In this document: one piece after another, positions 25,632 through 35,551 of the stretch
How positions within the stretch are numbered: the stretch's first letter is position 1
How the letters are laid out: each line of letters begins with the position of its first letter
DNA from: Cognatishimia sp. WU-CL00825
Lineage (GTDB): Bacteria; Pseudomonadota; Alphaproteobacteria; Rhodobacterales; Rhodobacteraceae
Reading direction: 5' to 3'
NCBI RefSeq assembly: GCF_040364665.1
Contig: NZ_BAABWX010000001.1
Location: 744,001-808,000, forward strand
Length of the DNA: 64,000 nucleotides
The notes under the pieces: generated by a model
What the model saw: the letters and a program-made list of their open reading frames with translations, nothing else
Databases searched by the model: none
Told to the model about the DNA's origin: nothing
Position numbers and translations under genes: made by a program

Positions 25632-25754
25632 ATCGTACGTTTCAGGCCGCCAAACGTACAAATTGTACAATTAAGCTAAGATAAACCCACCGTTCCCGCC
25701 TTGAAGCCACCCATGCCGCAGCCTAATCTGCGCGCAAACGGCAAGGAAAATATC

Positions 25755-26897
25755 ATGAGCCAAAAGCGCAGCATTTTTGAAGAGGTCGCCGAGAAAAAGG
25801 CACCTGAAAAGCCGGTCACAGGGGCGATCGACAAGGCTCCAAAAGGTGCGCGCAAAGCCATTCGTGTTTGGTTGGTAATCTTGTTTGCGATGGTCATGGC
25901 GATGATTGTGGTTGGCGGGTTAACCCGTCTGACCGATAGCGGTTTGTCGATCACAGAATGGAAACCGGTCACCGGGGCGATGCCGCCAATGTCTGCGCCG
26001 GAATGGCAATCTGAATTCGAGAAATATCAAGAGATCCCGGAATATCAGTTGCAAAACAAAGGCATGAGCCTTGAAGAATTCAAGTTTATCTATTGGTGGG
26101 AATGGGGCCACCGCCAACTTGGCCGGATGATTGGCCTTGTCTGGGCCTTGGGTTTTCTGGGTTTTGCGGTCAGTCGCAAGATCCCAACAGGATGGGCGGG
26201 GCGCTTGTTCCTGATCGGGGCACTTGGCGGTTTGCAGGGGGCCATCGGCTGGTGGATGGTGTCCTCTGGCCTGTCTGGGGATCGTCTGGATGTTGCCTCT
26301 TATCGACTGGCCACTCATCTGGGCTTAGCCTTTGTTATCTTGGGCTTTATTGCCTGGTATATCTTTCTTTTGGGTCGACCTGAACGCGACCTCATGCAGG
26401 CGAGACGTGGCAAAGAAGCCAAACTTTTCTCGCTTTCCACCGGCCTTTTGCACGCGACCTTTATCCAAATCCTGCTTGGGGCGTTGGTGGCGGGCATTGA
26501 TGCTGGGCGCAGTTTTACCGATTGGCCTTTGATGGCGGGCAGCTTTGTGCCGCAGGGCGCATTGGAACTGACGCCCTTGTGGACCAATTTCTTTGAAAAC
26601 GCGGGCCTTGTACAGTTCATGCATCGGATTTGGGCCTATCTGCTGCTCATCTTTGCAATTGTCGTCTGGCGGCGTGGCCGTGCCTCTGCACATGGCAAAA
26701 CCCGCTTTGCGTTCAACGCTTTGATGGCGGCTTTGCTCTTGCAGGTCGTTCTTGGTGTCATGACTGTGCTTTATATCGCGCCCTGGCAGTTGGCGATCAC
26801 CCATCAGATCGTCGCAGTGCTTGTTTGGGTTTTGATGCTGCGCGCACGTTTTCTGGCGCATTACCCTTTATCCACTTCGATCCGGGAAACTAAATAA
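25755..26897 (+). CDS. ctaA: Haem A synthase CtaA (COX15 type)
   Basis: A 380-residue membrane protein with about eight transmembrane segments. Conserved His residues appear in WWEWGHRQLGRMIGLVW, YRLATHLGLAFVIL, LVQFMHRIWAYLLL and LAITHQIVAVLVW; the GGLTRLTDSGLSITEWKPVTG loop is a signature. It oxidises the C8 methyl of haem O to make haem A for aa3-type cytochrome oxidase. ATG at 25755 follows AAGGAAA; an earlier in-frame start lacks a ribosome site. Its stop shares a base with the next start (TAATG). Confidence 0.95.
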   Translation: MSQKRSIFEEVAEKKAPEKPVTGAIDKAPKGARKAIRVWLVILFAMVMAMIVVGGLTRLTDSGLSITEWKPVTGAMPPMSAPEWQSEFEKYQEIPEYQLQNKGMSLEEFKFIYWWEWGHRQLGRMIGLVWALGFLGFAVSRKIPTGWAGRLFLIGALGGLQGAIGWWMVSSGLSGDRLDVASYRLATHLGLAFVILGFIAWYIFLLGRPERDLMQARRGKEAKLFSLSTGLLHATFIQILLGALVAGIDAGRSFTDWPLMAGSFVPQGALELTPLWTNFFENAGLVQFMHRIWAYLLLIFAIVVWRRGRASAHGKTRFAFNALMAALLLQVVLGVMTVLYIAPWQLAITHQIVAVLVWVLMLRARFLAHYPLSTSIRETK

Positions 26898-28372
26898 TGA
26901 ATGCATTCAAAGACTTGATGGCCTTTCAAAGCCAGACCGAAGCTTTGTCCCAAGTGGCCGGACGGCTTGGGTGGGATCAAGAAACGGTCATGCCCGTTGG
27001 GGCAGCGCAACAGCGTGGCGAAGAGATGGCCGCCATGGAAAATGTGCTGCACGCCCGTCGTATTGCACCCCAGGTAGCAGATTGGCTTGCTAAAATTGAG
27101 GACAGCACCTTGGATCTGGTCGGTCAGGCCCAAATGCGTCACATTCGCAAATCATTTGCGCGCACGCAAAAGGTGCCGGCTGATCTGGCGGCGGAAATCG
27201 CCAAGGTCACCAGTCAGGCGCAGGGCCAATGGGCGCAAGCCAGATCCGACAAAGACACCGGGGCTTTTGTGCCTGTTCTGGAAAATGTCGTGCGCCTGAA
27301 ACGCGAAGAAGGTCAGGCTCTTGCCAGCAACGGCGATGTTTATGACGCGATGATTGACGACTATGAACCGGATATGACTGCCGCAGAATTGGCCGCCATG
27401 TTCGATGAAATGCGCCCGCGTCTGGTTAACCTGCGATCTGCGGCCCTAGAGGCCCCATCGCCACGTGCCCTGTTTGGCCATTACCCGGAAAAACTGCAAT
27501 TGGCCCTGTCGCAAAAACTGGCTGATGCCTTTGGCTACGATGGCAAACACGGGCGGATCGACAAGGCGGTGCATCCGTTTAGTTCGGGGTCCGGCCAAGA
27601 TGTACGCATCACCACACGCGTCAGCGAAGATGACCCATTTAATTGTTTTTATTCAACAATTCACGAAGTAGGACATGCGTGCTACGAGCAAAACATCGAC
27701 AATGCTTACTTGCTCACCCCCTTGGGGCAAGGCGTTTCAATGGGCGTGCATGAAAGCCAAAGCCGGATTTATGAAAACCAAATTGGCCGTTCACAAGCCT
27801 TTACCGGCTGGTTATTTGAGCAAATGAAATCCAGCTTTGACGAGTTTGATGTGCCGGACGCAACGACGTTTTTTGGCACCGTGAACCGCGTCAACAAAGG
27901 CTATATCCGCACAGAAGCAGATGAGGTGCAGTACAATCTGCACGTCATGCTGCGGTTTGACCTAGAGCGGGCTCTGATGCGGGGGGATCTGAGTGTCAAA
28001 GATCTCGAAGCCGCCTGGAATGACCGTTTTGAGGCAGACTTTGGCTATGCCGTAGACAAGCCCAGCAATGGCGTTTTGCAAGATGTCCACTGGTCTGTGG
28101 GCCTGTTTGGCTATTTTCCGACTTATGCGCTTGGCAATGTCTATGCGGGCTGCCTGTATGACGCGCTGCGCCAAGATTGCCTAAATCTTGATGCGGAACT
28201 GTCGGTGGGCAATACTGTCGGTGCAACCAACTGGCTCAAAGCAAACCTGCAAACCCATGGCGGTTTGCGGTCCCCTCGCGAGACAATCGAATTTGCAAGT
28301 GGCATGGCCCCGTCTCCAAAGCCATTTCTTGGCTACCTTGAAGCGAAATTTGGCCAGATTTATCAGCTGTAG
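26897..28372 (+). CDS. Metallocarboxypeptidase, M32 family
   Basis: A 491-residue zinc carboxypeptidase like Thermus aquaticus enzyme Taq. The zinc site is HEVGH (His256-Glu257-His260) within FYSTIHEVGHACYEQNID, with the downstream ligand region MGVHESQSRIYENQIGRS. Other M32 marks are FSSGSGQDVRITTR and YIRTEADEVQYNLHVMLRFD. It removes C-terminal residues from peptides in the cytoplasm. The ATG overlaps the ctaA stop, so they are cotranscribed, though no functional link is obvious. Confidence 0.94.
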   Translation: MNAFKDLMAFQSQTEALSQVAGRLGWDQETVMPVGAAQQRGEEMAAMENVLHARRIAPQVADWLAKIEDSTLDLVGQAQMRHIRKSFARTQKVPADLAAEIAKVTSQAQGQWAQARSDKDTGAFVPVLENVVRLKREEGQALASNGDVYDAMIDDYEPDMTAAELAAMFDEMRPRLVNLRSAALEAPSPRALFGHYPEKLQLALSQKLADAFGYDGKHGRIDKAVHPFSSGSGQDVRITTRVSEDDPFNCFYSTIHEVGHACYEQNIDNAYLLTPLGQGVSMGVHESQSRIYENQIGRSQAFTGWLFEQMKSSFDEFDVPDATTFFGTVNRVNKGYIRTEADEVQYNLHVMLRFDLERALMRGDLSVKDLEAAWNDRFEADFGYAVDKPSNGVLQDVHWSVGLFGYFPTYALGNVYAGCLYDALRQDCLNLDAELSVGNTVGATNWLKANLQTHGGLRSPRETIEFASGMAPSPKPFLGYLEAKFGQIYQL

Positions 28373-28394
28373 ATCCGACGAGTGTTGGTCAGCA

Positions 28395-28414
28395 GGGCAG
28401 GCCAAAAGGCCTGC
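28395..28414. terminator. Palindromic hairpin between convergent genes
   Basis: GGCAGGCC-AAAA-GGCCTGCC-type inverted repeat lies in the 54-base gap between the M32 peptidase and the outer-membrane-like gene. It could serve both strands; T-runs are poor on either side. Confidence 0.5.
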
Positions 28415-28426
28415 CTTGTCAAATGC

Positions 28427-29197
28427 TTACCAGGCATGGAATGCCGCAGTCCATCCGCGGCGATGATAAGGTACGCCGCCACCCAACTCTTTGCGCAGTT
28501 GAAATCCTATTTGTTCCTGCCCATTGACCGTGGCGGCCGTCAGATCCGCGTATAATCCGTTGTTCAATTCCGCTGATCCGCCAATATAAAACAGGGTTTC
28601 GTGAATCGGATCGATGATCCCGTGCACTCCGCCGATGATATAATAGCGCCCGCCAAAGGATGAACTTGGTCCAAACGACCCACTTGGTCCCGAAGAGCTG
28701 GCAGCAGATCCATCGCTTGAGACAGAGCTGACACCGCCATAATCACCAATCAGGAAAATGCCGTCAAAGCCCCATAAGGTATAATCAAAACCACCACCCA
28801 CGGGTTCGAATTTGCCAATGTGGCCGTCTGCCTTAAAGCGGTTGTCCTCATAGGCAAGTTCTGCACCATAATACTGATAGTCATTCCCAAACCAGTCCTG
28901 CTGCCCATAATAGGCTCCGACTGACACCTCGGCTGAGACCTCATACGACAAATGCGCCCCAAGGCTTAGGCGCCGTTGACTGTCAAAGTCATACTCATGG
29001 GTCGTCAGGTCAAACTGAGCCCCAAAGGGTCCGCCAAAGTTCCAGAACATCTGTCCGTAAAGGTCATTTAGGTGGTTATGACTGTCGGTGTTCTTGTACA
29101 AACCAAAGCCACCGTTAAAGCCCATGCCTGTTTCGGCTGTCGCTGCGGTTGCCGTAAATCCTGCGGCGGTTATCATGAAAATACCGAATAGTTTCAT
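28427..29197 (-). CDS. Outer-membrane beta-barrel-like protein of unknown function
   Basis: A 256-residue exported protein with a signal peptide (MKLFGIFMITAAGFTATAATA-ETG). Alternating aromatic/polar strands such as GAQFDLTTHEYDFDSQRRLS and VSVGAYYGQQDWFGNDYQYY suggest a small beta-barrel. A Ser/Gly-rich stretch (about residues 155-185, containing SSVSSDGSAASSSGPSG) interrupts it, probably an external loop. It does not end in the classic terminal Phe but in Trp (AAFHAW), an aromatic residue that suits barrel assembly. I do not recognise a named family. Confidence 0.7.
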   Translation of the reverse strand: MKLFGIFMITAAGFTATAATAETGMGFNGGFGLYKNTDSHNHLNDLYGQMFWNFGGPFGAQFDLTTHEYDFDSQRRLSLGAHLSYEVSAEVSVGAYYGQQDWFGNDYQYYGAELAYEDNRFKADGHIGKFEPVGGGFDYTLWGFDGIFLIGDYGGVSSVSSDGSAASSSGPSGSFGPSSSFGGRYYIIGGVHGIIDPIHETLFYIGGSAELNNGLYADLTAATVNGQEQIGFQLRKELGGGVPYHRRGWTAAFHAW

Positions 29198-29317
29198 ATG
29201 GATATCCCCTTTATGCCAGCCAAATGATGCTTTGGTTGTTGTTATGCGTATGAGTTTTCATAACATAATAAGGGTCATTTTGAAACTGAGTCCGATTCGG
29301 ACCAATTCAGATGTAGC

Positions 29318-29346
29318 AAAAGGGCCGCATAATCTGCGACCCTTTT
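29318..29346 (-). terminator. Intrinsic terminator of gyrA
   Basis: Read on the minus strand, AAAAGGG-TCGCA...TGCGG-CCCTTTT forms a stem with one mismatch and a T-rich end, about 25 bases past the gyrA stop. Confidence 0.75.
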
Positions 29347-29369
29347 CATAATCTGTGAAATTCAGGGGG

Positions 29370-32111
29370 CTATTCTTCGGCCGTTTCTTCGACAGCCTCT
29401 TCCTCGTTTTGCTCTGCAATCCAAGCCACCGAAACAACAACTTCGCGTTTGGCTGTGTCAAACACCCGAACACCACCGGCAGAGCGTGACCTGAACGAAA
29501 TGCCATCAACCGGCACACGGATTGATTGGCCCTTGGATGTTGCCAGCATGATTTGATCAGCCATTTCAACAGGGAAAGAGGCCACCAAATCACCGCCGCG
29601 CATCGCTTTGTCCATTGCCGCAACACCCATGCCGCCACGTCCGCGCACCGGATAGTCATGCGAACTTGAAAGCTTGCCAGACCCGCCAGAGGTGATGGTC
29701 AAAATCAGCATCTCGGCCGCAGACATTTCCGCATAGCGCTCTGGGCTGATGGTTGCGTTGCTGTTTGCGTCTTCTTCACCGTTGGCTTCGTCATCCAAAG
29801 CGCCGGCCACAGCGCGGCGCATTTTCAGATAGGCCACGCGTTCATCAGAGCTGGCTTCAAAATGTCGGATCACTGACATTGAAACAACCCGATCTTCTCC
29901 AGACAGACGAATGCCACGCACGCCGGTGGAATCCCGGCCTTTGAACACACGCACATCGGTGGTTGGGAAACGGATGGCTCGACCAGAATCTGTCACCAAC
30001 ATGACGTCATCTTCTTCGGTTGCGATCCGCGCATTTACCAATTCCACATCTTCTGGCAGCTTCATGGCAATCTTGCCATTTCGCTTCACATTGGTGAAAT
30101 CGCTCAGCGCATTGCGGCGAATGTCGCCAGCCGAAGTCGCAAAGACAATCTGCAGATCTTTCCATTCCTCTTCTTCACGGTCTACTGGCATGATGGCGGC
30201 AATCGACACACCCGTCGGAATGGGCAGAATATTAACAATTGCCTTGCCCTTGGCGGTACGGCCACCTAACGGCAAGCGCCATGTCTTCAACTTATAGGCC
30301 ATGCCATCGGTTGTGAAAAACAGCAGCTGCGTATGCGTATTGGCCACAAACAATGTGGTCACCACGTCTTCTTCTTTGGTCTGCATGCCTGACAGACCTT
30401 TGCCGCCGCGTTTTTGCGCACGGAAATCAGCCAGTGCTGTGCGTTTGATATAACCGCCAGATGTGACCGTTACGACCATATCTTCGCGCTCGATCAAATC
30501 CTCATCTTCCATGTCGCCAGACCAGTCAACAATATCGGTACGACGGGGCACAGCAAACTTGTCTTTGACTTCTTGCAGCTCGGCAGAAATCATTCCCATA
30601 ATACGTTCGCGCGACCCAAGGATCTCTAGGTATTCCTTGATCTTACCGGCCAGCTCTTCCAGCTCGTCGGTCACTTCTTTGACGCCAATTTGCGTCAGGC
30701 GTTGCAACCGCAACTCCAGAATTGCTCGCGTCTGGGTTTCAGACAGATTATAGGTTCCGTCGTCGTTCATTGTGTGGGTCGGATCGTCGATCAAGCGGAT
30801 ATAGGCCGCAATATCAGCCGCTGGCCAACGACGTTGCATCAGTTTTTGCCGCGCTTCAGCCGCATCCGCCGAGGACCGAATGGTTGCAACGACTTCATCT
30901 ACATTTGAAACCGCAACCGCCAGACCACACAGGATATGGCTGCGTTCACGGGCCTTGCGCAGTTCAAAGGCCGTACGCCGTGCAACAACTTCTTCGCGGA
31001 AATCAACAAACGATGTCAAAAATGCCCGCAATGTCAGCTGTTCTGGGCGACCGCCATTCAGCGCCAGCATGTTACAGCCAAAATAGGTTTGCATTGGCGT
31101 AAAGCGGAACAGTTGGTTAAGCACGACTTCGGCCGTCGCATCGCGTTTCAATTCAACAACAACGCGCACGCCGTTACGATCTGATTCATCCTGCACATGC
31201 GCGACGCCTTCGACCTTTTTCTCGCGCACTTGTTCTGCGATTTTCTCGATCATCGCAGATTTGTTCACTTGATAAGGGATCTCGTCGATCACAATCGCAT
31301 AGCGATCCTTGCGTATTTCTTCGACACGGGTTTTTGACCGGATAATGACGCTGCCACGGCCTTCAAGATAGGCTTTGCGCGCGCCAGAACGACCCAGCAT
31401 AATGCCACCGGTCGGAAAATCAGGGCCTGGGATATACTCAATCAGCTCTTCAGACGTCAAATCCGGGTTTTCGATTAGCGCCAAAGTGGCTTCGCAGACC
31501 TCACCCAAATTGTGCGGCGGAATGTTTGTCGCCATCCCGACCGCAATGCCGCCAGCCCCATTGACCAGCATATTGGGAAAGCGCGATGGCAGAACTGTTG
31601 GTTCCTTGTCTTTGCCATCATAGTTGTCTTGGAAATCAACCGTGTCTTTTTCGATATCAGCCAAAACAAAGGCTGCCGGCTTGTCCATGCGCACTTCGGT
31701 ATAACGCATCGCAGCTGGGTTATCGCCATCCATCGAGCCAAAGTTGCCTTGGCCATCCAGCAAGGGCAATGACATCGAAAAGTCCTGCGCCATACGGACC
31801 AAAGCATCATAGATCGCTCCATCGCCGTGCGGGTGATATTTACCCATCACATCGCCCACCGGACGCGCCGATTTTCGATAGGATTTATCGTGGGTATTTC
31901 CGGTCTCGTGCATCGCATATAAAATGCGGCGATGGACCGGTTTCAGGCCGTCCCGAAGATCGGGAATCGCGCGGCTCACGATCACGCTCATGGCGTAATC
32001 AAGATAAGAGGTGCGCATTTCCTCTTCGATTGTCACACTGGGGCCATGGTGCTCCATGCGTGTAACTGTTTTTTCTTCTTCGGAATCAGGTGTTTCTGGC
32101 GTTTCGCTCAC
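29370..32111 (-). CDS. gyrA: DNA gyrase subunit A
   Basis: A 913-residue type II topoisomerase subunit that introduces negative supercoils. N-terminal DNA cleavage domain with [21 protein letters not shown] and the catalytic Tyr in [16 protein letters not shown]-type region [19 protein letters not shown]. The C-terminal part has repeated beta-pinwheel blades, with the GyrA-box in [13 protein letters not shown]. The residue matching E. coli Ser83 is Gly. The acidic tail [10 protein letters not shown] is typical. A hairpin terminator follows. Confidence 0.97.
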   Translation of the reverse strand: MSETPETPDSEEEKTVTRMEHHGPSVTIEEEMRTSYLDYAMSVIVSRAIPDLRDGLKPVHRRILYAMHETGNTHDKSYRKSARPVGDVMGKYHPHGDGAIYDALVRMAQDFSMSLPLLDGQGNFGSMDGDNPAAMRYTEVRMDKPAAFVLADIEKDTVDFQDNYDGKDKEPTVLPSRFPNMLVNGAGGIAVGMATNIPPHNLGEVCEATLALIENPDLTSEELIEYIPGPDFPTGGIMLGRSGARKAYLEGRGSVIIRSKTRVEEIRKDRYAIVIDEIPYQVNKSAMIEKIAEQVREKKVEGVAHVQDESDRNGVRVVVELKRDATAEVVLNQLFRFTPMQTYFGCNMLALNGGRPEQLTLRAFLTSFVDFREEVVARRTAFELRKARERSHILCGLAVAVSNVDEVVATIRSSADAAEARQKLMQRRWPAADIAAYIRLIDDPTHTMNDDGTYNLSETQTRAILELRLQRLTQIGVKEVTDELEELAGKIKEYLEILGSRERIMGMISAELQEVKDKFAVPRRTDIVDWSGDMEDEDLIEREDMVVTVTSGGYIKRTALADFRAQKRGGKGLSGMQTKEEDVVTTLFVANTHTQLLFFTTDGMAYKLKTWRLPLGGRTAKGKAIVNILPIPTGVSIAAIMPVDREEEEWKDLQIVFATSAGDIRRNALSDFTNVKRNGKIAMKLPEDVELVNARIATEEDDVMLVTDSGRAIRFPTTDVRVFKGRDSTGVRGIRLSGEDRVVSMSVIRHFEASSDERVAYLKMRRAVAGALDDEANGEEDANSNATISPERYAEMSAAEMLILTITSGGSGKLSSSHDYPVRGRGGMGVAAMDKAMRGGDLVASFPVEMADQIMLATSKGQSIRVPVDGISFRSRSAGGVRVFDTAKREVVVSVAWIAEQNEEEAVEETAEE

Positions 32112-32320
32112 GTATGGTGCTCGCTTTTTTTCGGCAGTCTATATCTTGTTGTAAGTTTTATAACAGAGGCAGGATATAGGGCGCAATGGCGCTTGTGGCG
32201 AAAGCCAAAACTAGTGCAGAAATCCGCGATTTCAGGTGGCTGAATTTGCTGAAATTGACCGGCTAAATCGCGGATGTATCAAACAGTTTGATCAAGTCGA
32301 ATTGCAAGCTCTTTCTGCGG

Positions 32321-33262
32321 TTAGGCAGAACAGCTTGCCCCGCCCAAAACGCAGAATTTGGCGCAATGCGGATGATTGAGTTGAACGGGTTGCTCTGCCT
32401 CTTGCAGTGTGCTGCCCATATCGAACTCTTTTTCATAGGGCAGCAACGTGCAGGCGATCACAGATGGGCGATCTGCGCCCTTGTGCTTAACCACCATGCG
32501 GGAATTAGAGCACATAACTTGCGAAGGCGATTTATCCAGAATACCCCAGCAGGCGGTAGTGATTTCTGGCACTTCGATCTTCTCATCCATTTCTGGAAAA
32601 AGTACTGTTTCCCCAGGGTTTTGCGCATCAATATTAAAGTTATGCTTTCGATAGAGTTCCGCATACCCTTGGCGGGAAGCCACATCAGTGTCACCCCATA
32701 CGGTGCGGCCCGCCACGGCCATTTTGATTTTGTTATCGCGCAGCCAAAGCATGCCAGCTAGGGTTTTTGCAAAACTGCCTGTGCCGCGCTCTTTATCGTG
32801 CAGCTCTTCAGACCAATGATCAACGGAAATGCGCAGCGTCAGCTTTTCGCCAAATCGCTTGTTAAGTTCTTGTAAACCTTGTTTAACTTTCTTGCGTTGC
32901 ATCGGTAGCATCGCGTTGGTTAGGATCAAAACCTCATAGCCTCGCGCAAGCGCTCGGCGCGCCATTTCTATCATCTCCGGGTTCATGAAAGGCTCGCCGC
33001 CGGTAAAGGCAATTTCGCTGACATCCCAATTTCGATCGTCCAGCTGATCTAGGTAATCGCTTATTTCGTCGGCTGACATATATACTAAGGCATCATTGGT
33101 CGGAGAGCTGAGAATATAACAATTCTCGCATTCGATATTGCACAGGGTGCCAGTGTTAAACCACAGTGTTTGCGGGTTTTCCAAGCGAACGCTGGCGCGG
33201 TCTTCGCCCTTTGCTGTAAGATAAGGATCAACAAACTTGCCGATATTTGCGTGATCTTTCAT
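32321..33262 (-). CDS. Radical SAM protein with SPASM-like C-terminal cysteines
   Basis: A 313-residue radical SAM enzyme. The 4Fe-4S motif CNIECENC (CxxxCxxC) is at about residue 41; the SAM glycine motif FTGGEPFMNP and the ISVDHWSEELHDKERG strand follow. The C-terminus has several more cysteines (TACWG, VMCSNS, VIACTL, then HPHCAKFCVLGGASCSA at the very end), which could hold a second cluster as in SPASM/twitch enzymes. No peptide precursor or partner gene is next to it; zwf lies divergent. Product unknown. Confidence 0.85.
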   Translation of the reverse strand: MKDHANIGKFVDPYLTAKGEDRASVRLENPQTLWFNTGTLCNIECENCYILSSPTNDALVYMSADEISDYLDQLDDRNWDVSEIAFTGGEPFMNPEMIEMARRALARGYEVLILTNAMLPMQRKKVKQGLQELNKRFGEKLTLRISVDHWSEELHDKERGTGSFAKTLAGMLWLRDNKIKMAVAGRTVWGDTDVASRQGYAELYRKHNFNIDAQNPGETVLFPEMDEKIEVPEITTACWGILDKSPSQVMCSNSRMVVKHKGADRPSVIACTLLPYEKEFDMGSTLQEAEQPVQLNHPHCAKFCVLGGASCSA

Positions 33263-33383
33263 GAGTAGGTCATTCCCTTGTTTCCTTTGTGGTATCGAAG
33301 ATTTCAGCCAAGGGAAATATAATTGCGCTGACCTGACAGGGTTGTGAATGCTCTTGTTTGCGTGCAGCGGAGTTGATAGGGTG

Positions 33384-33397
33384 CGTTAGCGCTAACG
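33384..33397. promoter_or_regulatory. Perfect palindrome, probable LacI-family operator upstream of zwf
   Basis: CGTTAGCGCTAACG is a perfect 14-bp palindrome with the central CG step typical of LacI/GalR-family sites. It lies 33 bases before the zwf ATG, between zwf and the divergent radical SAM gene, so a sugar-responsive repressor of the zwf-pgl-pgi operon is likely. The regulator gene is not in the window. Confidence 0.7.
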
Positions 33398-33429
33398 GAT
33401 GTGGCTTGACCACCAACTCAGAGGATCAA

Positions 33430-34878
33430 ATGGTTTCGCGAATTATTCCAGTCGACTTGTTCGACCTGATCATTTTTGGCGGCACGGGCGATCTTGCTCG
33501 CCGGAAAATTCTGCCTGCTTTGTTCAAGCGGTTCTGTGATGGGCAGATTCCGCAAGGCTCTCGTATTATTGGGGCGGCGCGGTCTGATATGACAATGCAA
33601 ACCTATCAAGACTTTGCAAAAGAAGCCGTTTTGGCAGCTGACGATGCACCGTCTCATACTGCAAAGGTCGACGCGTTTCTAACCTGTCTGGATTATGTGA
33701 AAATCGATGCCATGGGGGAAGAGGGCTGGGATGTCCTAAGCGCCAAGCTCGACACTGACCGGGTGCGAGCATTTTATTTTTCGGTTGGCCCTAATCTGTT
33801 TGACGATCTGGCAGACCGGCTGCATCTGCATAAAATGGTGCAAGACGACACGCGCATTGTGGTAGAAAAACCATTCGGGCGCGATCTGATATCCGCCAAG
33901 GCCTTGAACAAGGCGCTGTCCAGTCGGTTTGACGAAACCCAAGTGTACCGCATTGATCATTATCTTGGCAAAGAGACCGTCCAGAACCTGATGGCTGTGC
34001 GCTTTGGCAACATGCTGTTTGAGCCGCTTTGGAACAGTCAATACATCGATCATATCCAGATCACAGTGGCCGAAGAAGTTGGCGTAGGGGGCCGAGGGGC
34101 CTATTACGACAAATCCGGTGCTATGCGGGATATGGTGCAAAACCATTTGATGCAGTTGCTGTGCCTGACAGCCATGGAACCCCCAGCCAAATTTGACCCG
34201 GATGCCGTGCGCGATGAAAAACTTAAAGTTATCCGCGCTTTAGAACCCGTCGAGCCACACCACTTGGTGCGTGGCCAATATGCTGAAACCGCAAGCACCC
34301 AAGGGTTTCGCGAAGATGTTGAGAATCCTCAATCCAAAACCGAAAGTTTTGTGGCGCTCAAGTGTGCTGTGCAAAATTGGCGTTGGGCAGGCACGCCCTT
34401 TTATCTGCGCACCGGCAAACGCTTAAAAGCGCGCGATTCAGAAATCATTGTGGCTTTTAAGAACACGCCACATTCTATTTTTGGCCCCGAAGCCGGACAA
34501 CACAGCAATGAATTGCGCATTCAATTGCAACCAGACGAAGGCATCACGCTGAAGGTGACAATCAAGGAACCGGGGCCGGGCGGAATGCGCCTGCTGGATG
34601 TGCCCCTGGACATGAGTTTTGCAGAAGCCCTTGGGCCTGATGCCGATACGCCAGACGCCTATGAGCGCCTGATTATGGATGTTTTACGCGGCAATCAAAC
34701 CTTGTTCATGCGCAACGACGAAGTCGAAGCGGCCTGGGCATGGACCGATCCGATTATTCAAGGATGGGAAGCGCGTTTTGATGTTCCAAAACCCTATGAT
34801 GCGTTTAGCGAAGGTCCAATTGACGCTATGTTGCTGATGCAACGTGAGGGTCGAGAGTGGAGGAAAATTGCAGAATGA
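33430..34878 (+). CDS. zwf: Glucose-6-phosphate 1-dehydrogenase
   Basis: A 482-residue enzyme making 6-phosphogluconolactone and NAD(P)H at the entry to the Entner-Doudoroff and pentose phosphate routes. Nucleotide site IFGGTGDLARRKILPAL and active-site RIDHYLGKETVQNLMA are clear. The start at 33430 (MVSRIIPVDLFDLI) has GAGG upstream; an upstream in-frame start would include the palindromic operator, so it is rejected. The stop overlaps the pgl start (ATGA). Confidence 0.96.
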   Translation: MVSRIIPVDLFDLIIFGGTGDLARRKILPALFKRFCDGQIPQGSRIIGAARSDMTMQTYQDFAKEAVLAADDAPSHTAKVDAFLTCLDYVKIDAMGEEGWDVLSAKLDTDRVRAFYFSVGPNLFDDLADRLHLHKMVQDDTRIVVEKPFGRDLISAKALNKALSSRFDETQVYRIDHYLGKETVQNLMAVRFGNMLFEPLWNSQYIDHIQITVAEEVGVGGRGAYYDKSGAMRDMVQNHLMQLLCLTAMEPPAKFDPDAVRDEKLKVIRALEPVEPHHLVRGQYAETASTQGFREDVENPQSKTESFVALKCAVQNWRWAGTPFYLRTGKRLKARDSEIIVAFKNTPHSIFGPEAGQHSNELRIQLQPDEGITLKVTIKEPGPGGMRLLDVPLDMSFAEALGPDADTPDAYERLIMDVLRGNQTLFMRNDEVEAAWAWTDPIIQGWEARFDVPKPYDAFSEGPIDAMLLMQREGREWRKIAE

Positions 34879-35546
34879 AAATTGAAAAATATAGCGATTT
34901 TGACATGATGGCGATTGATGTCGCCAATGCCATTGCAGGCGATCTGACCGCAGCCCTGCAACATGAAGATCGGGTTTTGTTTGCGGTTCCCGGTGGCTCG
35001 ACACCCGGTCCGATTTTTGATGATCTCTGTGCTGCAGATCTGGATTGGTCGCGCGTTGATGTCATTCTAACCGATGAACGCTGGGTGCCGGCTGACAGTC
35101 CACGCAGCAACACCACCTTGTTGCGCGAACGGCTTTTGGTGAACCGGGCAAGCAAGGCCAGGCTTTTGCCGCTTTATGCGGATGCCCCCCAACCCGAAGA
35201 CGCAATTTCAGGGCTGATTGATAATCTGACAGGCTTGTTGCCGATTGATGTGGCGGTGCTGGGTATGGGGCCTGATATGCACACAGCTTCGTTGTTTCCT
35301 GATTCTGACGAACTGGTCGCGGCCTTGGATTCGGCTGCGCCGGTACTGCTGCCTGTGCGCCCCAAAAGCCAACCAGAAGCCCGCGTTACACTCGCAGCGC
35401 ATGTCCTGAATGGAGCTCTGCGCAAACATGTGGTGTTTCGTGGCAAAGAAAAATATCAAGCCCTAGACGCCGCAAGGCATCTGCCAGCAAAACAGGCCCC
35501 AATACGGGCGGTGATGGATGGCGCAACGGTACATTGGACGGAGTAA
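34875..35546 (+). CDS. pgl: 6-phosphogluconolactonase
   Basis: A 223-residue SOL/DevB-type lactonase. FAVPGGSTPGPIFDDLC, VILTDERWVPADSPRSNTT and VLGMGPDMHTASLFPDS are the family motifs; it hydrolyses the lactone made by Zwf. ATG at 34875 overlaps the zwf stop. The pgi gene begins five bases after its stop. Confidence 0.95.
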   Translation: MKIEKYSDFDMMAIDVANAIAGDLTAALQHEDRVLFAVPGGSTPGPIFDDLCAADLDWSRVDVILTDERWVPADSPRSNTTLLRERLLVNRASKARLLPLYADAPQPEDAISGLIDNLTGLLPIDVAVLGMGPDMHTASLFPDSDELVAALDSAAPVLLPVRPKSQPEARVTLAAHVLNGALRKHVVFRGKEKYQALDAARHLPAKQAPIRAVMDGATVHWTE

Positions 35547-35551
35547 TAAGA

